A DNA stretch of 64,000 bases, taken from the NCBI GenBank assembly GCA_040772685.1, contig JAXGXQ010000001.1:620001-684000 (forward strand). Reading direction: 5' to 3'. Within the stretch, counting starts at the first letter, position 1, and each line of letters begins with the position of its first letter. Shown here one piece after another: positions 60,785-64,000 of this stretch. Origin of the DNA: JAXGXQ01 sp040772685. GTDB taxonomy: Bacteria; Bacillota; Clostridia; Saccharofermentanales; UBA5734. Made by a program: the position numbers and the translations under genes. The notes under the pieces were generated by a model, which was given only the letters and a program-made list of their open reading frames with translations, was not told the DNA's origin and ran no database searches.

Positions 60785-62191
60785 TTGAAGAAGATAACTG
60801 AAGATTCTGTCTGCGAAACTAATCAGCACAACGATTTTTCGCGTGGCTCAATTGCCGGCAATATCATGGGCATGGCTTTGCCGATGATGCTGGCTCAGTT
60901 TGTCCACCTGCTTTATAATATTGTTGACCGGTTTTACATCGGCCTGATGCCTGAAGACTCCTTTACAGCGCTCACCGCCCTTGGAGTCTGCCTGCCGGCA
61001 ATTACTATTGTGCTGGCCTTCGCCAATCTGTTTGGCATGGGAGGCGGTCCTCTCTGCTCGATCGAACGCGGGCGCAATAATCTTGAAGAAGCTGAGCGCA
61101 TTATGAACAACAGCTTCGTCCTGCTGGTTGGCAGCGGTCTGTTGTTGATGATAATTGGCCTGATCATAAAACGTCCGATGCTCTACGCATTTGGCGCCAG
61201 TGATATTACCTACCCTTTCGCCGACCAGTATCTGACAATTTATCTATCAGGAAATGTGTTTGTGACAATTAGCCTGGGAATGAACCATTTTATCAATTCT
61301 CAGGGTTTTTCCCGCATAGGTATGATGACTGTTGTCCTTGGCGCTGTAAGCAACATCATTCTCGACCCGATTTTTATTTTTACTTTAAACATGGGAGTGC
61401 GCGGTGCAGCTTTGGCGTCGGTCATCTCCCAGTTTCTCTCCGCTTTATGGGTTATCCGCTTTCTTACCAGTCGTAAAGCGATCCTGCACCTGCGTTTGCC
61501 GGCCATGAGCCTGGAGAAAGTGCGGGTGCGCAAAATAGTGGCACTCGGCACTTCCGGTTTTGTCATGCAATTTACCAACTTCCTGGTGCAGGTGGTGTAC
61601 AATGCCAGCTTGCAGCGTTTCGGCGGCGACTTATACGTTGGTATCATGACCGTAATCAACAGTGTACGAGAAATTGTAACGTTGCCCGTTTCCGGTCTTT
61701 CGAACGGCGCGCAACCTGTTATCGGCTACAACTACGGGGCCGGCAGGTACGACCGGGTAAAGCAGGCAATCCGTTACACCGTTATTGCCGGTATGATTTT
61801 CACCACAACAGTCTGGCTGCTGCTCTTGCTATTTCCCGGATTCTTTATTCGCATATTCAATCGGGACCCGGCGGTGGTCGCCGCCGGTATCCCTATGCTG
61901 CGCATTTACTTCGCAGCTTTCCTGACAATGTCGTTGCAGTTTGGCGGGCAGACAACCTTTGTGGCGCTCGGCCAGGCAAGGTATGCCATCTTCTTCTCCC
62001 TGTTCCGCAAAGTTATTCTGGTAATTCCACTGGCGCTGATTCTGCCGCGTGTTGCTGGTCTGGATTGGATCGGCATCTTTCTGTCAGAGCCGATCTCAGA
62101 CGTAGTCGGCGGTTCCGCCAGCTTTCTTACTATGCTTTATGTTGTGCGGCGTCTGCTGCGAGAAGAGGCAGTCAGCCAAACATGCCCTTGA
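60785..62191 (+). CDS. MATE family efflux transporter
   Basis: A 468-residue membrane protein with 12 predicted helices in two homologous six-helix halves. MALPMMLAQFVHLLYNIVDR, with its downstream IGLMPEDS, is the NorM/DinF-type opening, and SGLSNGAQPVIGYNYGAGRYDR is the matching loop of the second half. Family members export drugs, metabolites or cell-wall lipids by sodium or proton antiport. The start is TTG at 60785 with AAGGAC close by; a later start cannot be excluded. Its end overlaps the convergent small gene by 20 bases. Confidence 0.9.
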   Translation: MKKITEDSVCETNQHNDFSRGSIAGNIMGMALPMMLAQFVHLLYNIVDRFYIGLMPEDSFTALTALGVCLPAITIVLAFANLFGMGGGPLCSIERGRNNLEEAERIMNNSFVLLVGSGLLLMIIGLIIKRPMLYAFGASDITYPFADQYLTIYLSGNVFVTISLGMNHFINSQGFSRIGMMTVVLGAVSNIILDPIFIFTLNMGVRGAALASVISQFLSALWVIRFLTSRKAILHLRLPAMSLEKVRVRKIVALGTSGFVMQFTNFLVQVVYNASLQRFGGDLYVGIMTVINSVREIVTLPVSGLSNGAQPVIGYNYGAGRYDRVKQAIRYTVIAGMIFTTTVWLLLLLFPGFFIRIFNRDPAVVAAGIPMLRIYFAAFLTMSLQFGGQTTFVALGQARYAIFFSLFRKVILVIPLALILPRVAGLDWIGIFLSEPISDVVGGSASFLTMLYVVRRLLREEAVSQTCP

Positions 62192-62399
62192 GTTTGTCAA
62201 CAACTCCGCCTGCTTTATCACCGGCAAGAGCGGCTTTAGCACCATCAGCAATCTTATTGGTCACATCATCAGGAATGTCTACGCCCAGCAATGATTCGAC
62301 AGCCTCAACAGGATTGCTTTTGAATTTCTCAGCAAAGCCCGGGTCATTTTTGACTTTGTTGACAATTTCTTCGATTTTTTCTTTGATATTAAAATCCAT
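62172..62399 (-). CDS. 75-residue Nif11-like small protein
   Basis: A small acidic and helical protein. The central block DPGFAEKFKSNPVEAVESLLG resembles the Nif11/nitrile-hydratase-leader fold, and the tail DKAGGVVDKLKGMFG ends in a GMFG motif seen in small Clostridia proteins of unknown role. GGAGTCACAAG precedes the ATG. No modification or export genes for a peptide natural product lie near, so it is probably not a precursor for a known enzyme here. The stop overlaps the end of the MATE gene. Confidence 0.7.
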   Translation of the reverse strand: MDFNIKEKIEEIVNKVKNDPGFAEKFKSNPVEAVESLLGVDIPDDVTNKIADGAKAALAGDKAGGVVDKLKGMFG

Positions 62400-62471
62400 C
62401 TTGTGACTCCTTTTTCTCTCGGGAGCAGGTTTGACCGCACACTCCCGCCAAGGGCTTCTGTTCTGTGACTG

Positions 62472-63329
62472 TCAGGCCTGTAGCTGACGCTGGCAAGCAG
62501 TCAGCACATTGCGCAGCAACAGCGCTGAATTTACAGGTCCGACGCCGCCGGGTACGGGTGTTATCGCTTTAACCAGTGAGCTGACCGGTTCGTAATCCAC
62601 GTCTCCCACCAGCTTGCCTGCGGAATCAAGGTTAATGCCCACATCGATAACAGAGCTTTCGCTGTTAAAATATTCCGCTCCGAAGAAGTTCGCTTTGCCG
62701 ATCGCTGCTACCACAATGTCCGCCGCCGCGGTCACGGCAGGTAAATCACGAGTTTTGGAATGACAAATTGTCACCGTAGCATTTTCATTCAGAAGCATCA
62801 TGGCCAGCGGCCGTCCAACAACCATGCTGCGGTTGACTATGGCCACTTCGCAGCCTGTCAGCGGACCGTGAAAATGCTTGCAGATTTCAACTACAGCTTC
62901 AGATGTTGTCGGGAACAGCACATCACGCTCCCCCTGGAACAATTTAGCCAGATTCTCCGGGGTTATGCAGTCAATATCCTTAGCGGGATTCAGCAAATGC
63001 TTGATTACATCATAATCAAGCTGGGGCGGCAACGGCCGAAAAATCAAAATGCCGTGAACTTCGCTGTCCTGATTAAGCCGCGCCAGTAAAGCAGTAAAAT
63101 CAGCCATCGGGATATCTGCGGGATTCGCATAAACTCGGGCTTTAACACCTAATTGGTCGCTGCTGCGAATGATGCTGCGTTCGTAAGAAATATCGTCCGG
63201 GTTTTCCCCGACTCTAACAATTGCCAACCCAGGGGCGATCCCTTTTGCAGCCATGATGTTTTCTATATCTGCCTTAACCCGTGCCTTAATTTCCGCAACG
63301 AGTTCCTTTGTCTGCCAAATTTCAGCCAT
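62472..63329 (-). CDS. folD: FolD-family methylenetetrahydrofolate dehydrogenase with altered cyclohydrolase site
   Basis: A 285-residue FolD-fold protein. The NADP-binding half is normal: VNRSMVVGRPLAMMLL, ATVTICHSKT, VIDVGIN and ITPVPGGVGPV. The catalytic half is unusual. The family motif YVxxKxK reads Tyr49-Glu-Arg-Ser-Ile53-Ile-Arg55, so the cyclohydrolase lysine is absent. The QLPLP motif reads FRPLP (97-101), so its glutamine is also gone. DVDG reads DIDC (118-121) and PCTP reads PTTS. It probably keeps the dehydrogenase step and lacks the cyclohydrolase one. It lies 93 bases after a cyclodeaminase/FchA-type gene, which can supply that step. Confidence 0.85.
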   Translation of the reverse strand: MAEIWQTKELVAEIKARVKADIENIMAAKGIAPGLAIVRVGENPDDISYERSIIRSSDQLGVKARVYANPADIPMADFTALLARLNQDSEVHGILIFRPLPPQLDYDVIKHLLNPAKDIDCITPENLAKLFQGERDVLFPTTSEAVVEICKHFHGPLTGCEVAIVNRSMVVGRPLAMMLLNENATVTICHSKTRDLPAVTAAADIVVAAIGKANFFGAEYFNSESSVIDVGINLDSAGKLVGDVDYEPVSSLVKAITPVPGGVGPVNSALLLRNVLTACQRQLQA

Positions 63330-63422
63330 GCTTTGCCTCCTGCTAATTCTTATTATGAGATGCGGTTTATGGGCTTTTGCAGTAAAATATAAACTTTTAA
63401 CCGCTTAGGCATTAAGTCTGAT

Positions 63423-64000
63423 TCAGTGCAACTGTGCCTCAACTGTGGCGTAGATCAAGTCGGCCTGTTCACTGCCCCGGGCAACAAGCTCCGTAATTTC
63501 TTGTTCCAGCGCTTGCCGCACAGCAGTATCCTTCAGCAGCTTGGTGTTAATAAAAACGTTAAGTGCGGCACCTTGCAGCGCAGCCTTGCAAAAAGCGGCG
63601 CCAACGCCGACATCACTGATAGCGATGCGGGTGCCGATGCGGGCGTATTCCGCCTGCAGCTCAATAGCCTGCAAGCAGACACGGGCTATTTCCATCGGCG
63701 GCTGCACGGCTTCGATCAGCGCTGCCTGCATGATTTTTCCCCGTTCCAGCTTTTCGGCTTCAGTTGTCTGCGGTAAGCCATAAGCTCGGGAAAGCGGCTG
63801 GAAAGCTTCTGCGTCGCGGCTCACCAGCAGTTTTAATTGTTCCGTAATTTCTGCTGACTTCAGCAAAAGCTGTTTAATTTCAGGCTCCACCTCGGCGTAC
63901 TTTTTCCGGCCCAAGGTTAGGTTGCCAACCATACTGCCTAATGCCATCCCCACTGCTCCGACCAGTGCCGAAGCACCGCCCCCGCCGGGAACAGGTGAGC
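63423..64000 (-). CDS. fchA: cyclodeaminase/methenyl-THF cyclohydrolase family protein FchA (partial)
   Basis: The C-terminal 190 or so residues; the N terminus is outside the window. The family opening SPVPGGGGASALVGAVGMAL and the SMVGNLTLGRKKYAEVE segment match the formimidoyl-THF cyclodeaminase fold, as do SDVGVGAAFCKAALQGAALN and NVFINT. Stand-alone members (FchA) hydrolyse methenyl- or formimino-tetrahydrofolate. An internal GTG at 63953 has no role as a start because the frame and homology continue through the window edge. It precedes folD in the same direction, forming a one-carbon pair. Confidence 0.9.
   Translation of the reverse strand, partial: SPVPGGGGASALVGAVGMALGSMVGNLTLGRKKYAEVEPEIKQLLLKSAEITEQLKLLVSRDAEAFQPLSRAYGLPQTTEAEKLERGKIMQAALIEAVQPPMEIARVCLQAIELQAEYARIGTRIAISDVGVGAAFCKAALQGAALNVFINTKLLKDTAVRQALEQEITELVARGSEQADLIYATVEAQLH

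Noticed and set aside
62420..62447. CGGGAG/CTCCCG hairpin between folD and the small protein gene
   Set aside because: Only six base pairs with a 16-base loop and no U run; not convincing as a terminator.

Overview
The window reads as a chromosomal segment of an anaerobic, fermentative member of the Bacillota (Clostridia), at roughly 50% GC. The evidence is the paired GlgC/GlgD form of ADP-glucose pyrophosphorylase, two ferredoxin-dependent 2-oxoacid oxidoreductases, rubrerythrin-type proteins, strong AGGAGG ribosome binding sites and many ABC and tripartite uptake systems with lipid-anchored binding proteins. No phage, insertion sequence, CRISPR array or plasmid gene was seen. The genus cannot be named from the sequence alone.

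Layout. 1-3.1 kb: start of an indolepyruvate:ferredoxin oxidoreductase gene (cut by the window edge), a sodium:solute symporter and a tRNA-Leu. 3.2-9.2 kb: a complete glycogen operon, glgB-glgC-glgD-glgA. 9.4-12 kb: a four-subunit 2-oxoacid:ferredoxin oxidoreductase. 12.1-16.3 kb: a LacI regulator, two tandem transaldolase-like genes and an SDR dehydrogenase. 16.8-21.6 kb: a complete branched-chain amino-acid-type ABC importer (livKHMGF), diverging from the SDR. 22-26.2 kb: a LarA-like protein and a polar amino acid ABC importer. 26.4-30.1 kb: an isomerase/epimerase, zinc dehydrogenase, RidA and DNA polymerase IV in one run. 30.3-37.3 kb: an orphan response regulator, a UroD-type protein, a ferritin-like protein, an IlvD/Edd dehydratase, a PP2C-like protein and an M24 peptidase. 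37.4-40.3 kb: cardiolipin synthase and a CcdA/TlpA thiol-redox pair.

40.4-50.9 kb is the most interesting region. A tripartite tricarboxylate-type importer (tctBAC) is followed by a split transketolase and a 2-hydroxyacid dehydrogenase. An HpcH/HpaI aldolase diverges from it. A second SDR, a GntR regulator and a second copy of tctC lie next door. The same palindrome (TGRTATAYCA) sits at the tctB, aldolase and second tctC promoters, and the tctB and tctC2 promoters are near-copies with 17-bp spacing. This looks like one GntR regulon for uptake and breakdown of an unidentified carboxylate or sugar acid.

51-64 kb holds two bacterial PH-domain membrane proteins with a predicted leaderless start, rubrerythrin, carB, a glycogen debranching enzyme, a CAP-domain lipoprotein, a MATE exporter, a 75-residue Nif11-like small protein, and a divergent FolD that has lost the usual cyclohydrolase lysine and sits next to a cyclodeaminase/FchA-type gene. 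Lipoproteins across the window share threonine-rich tandem-repeat stalks directly after the lipid-anchor cysteine.
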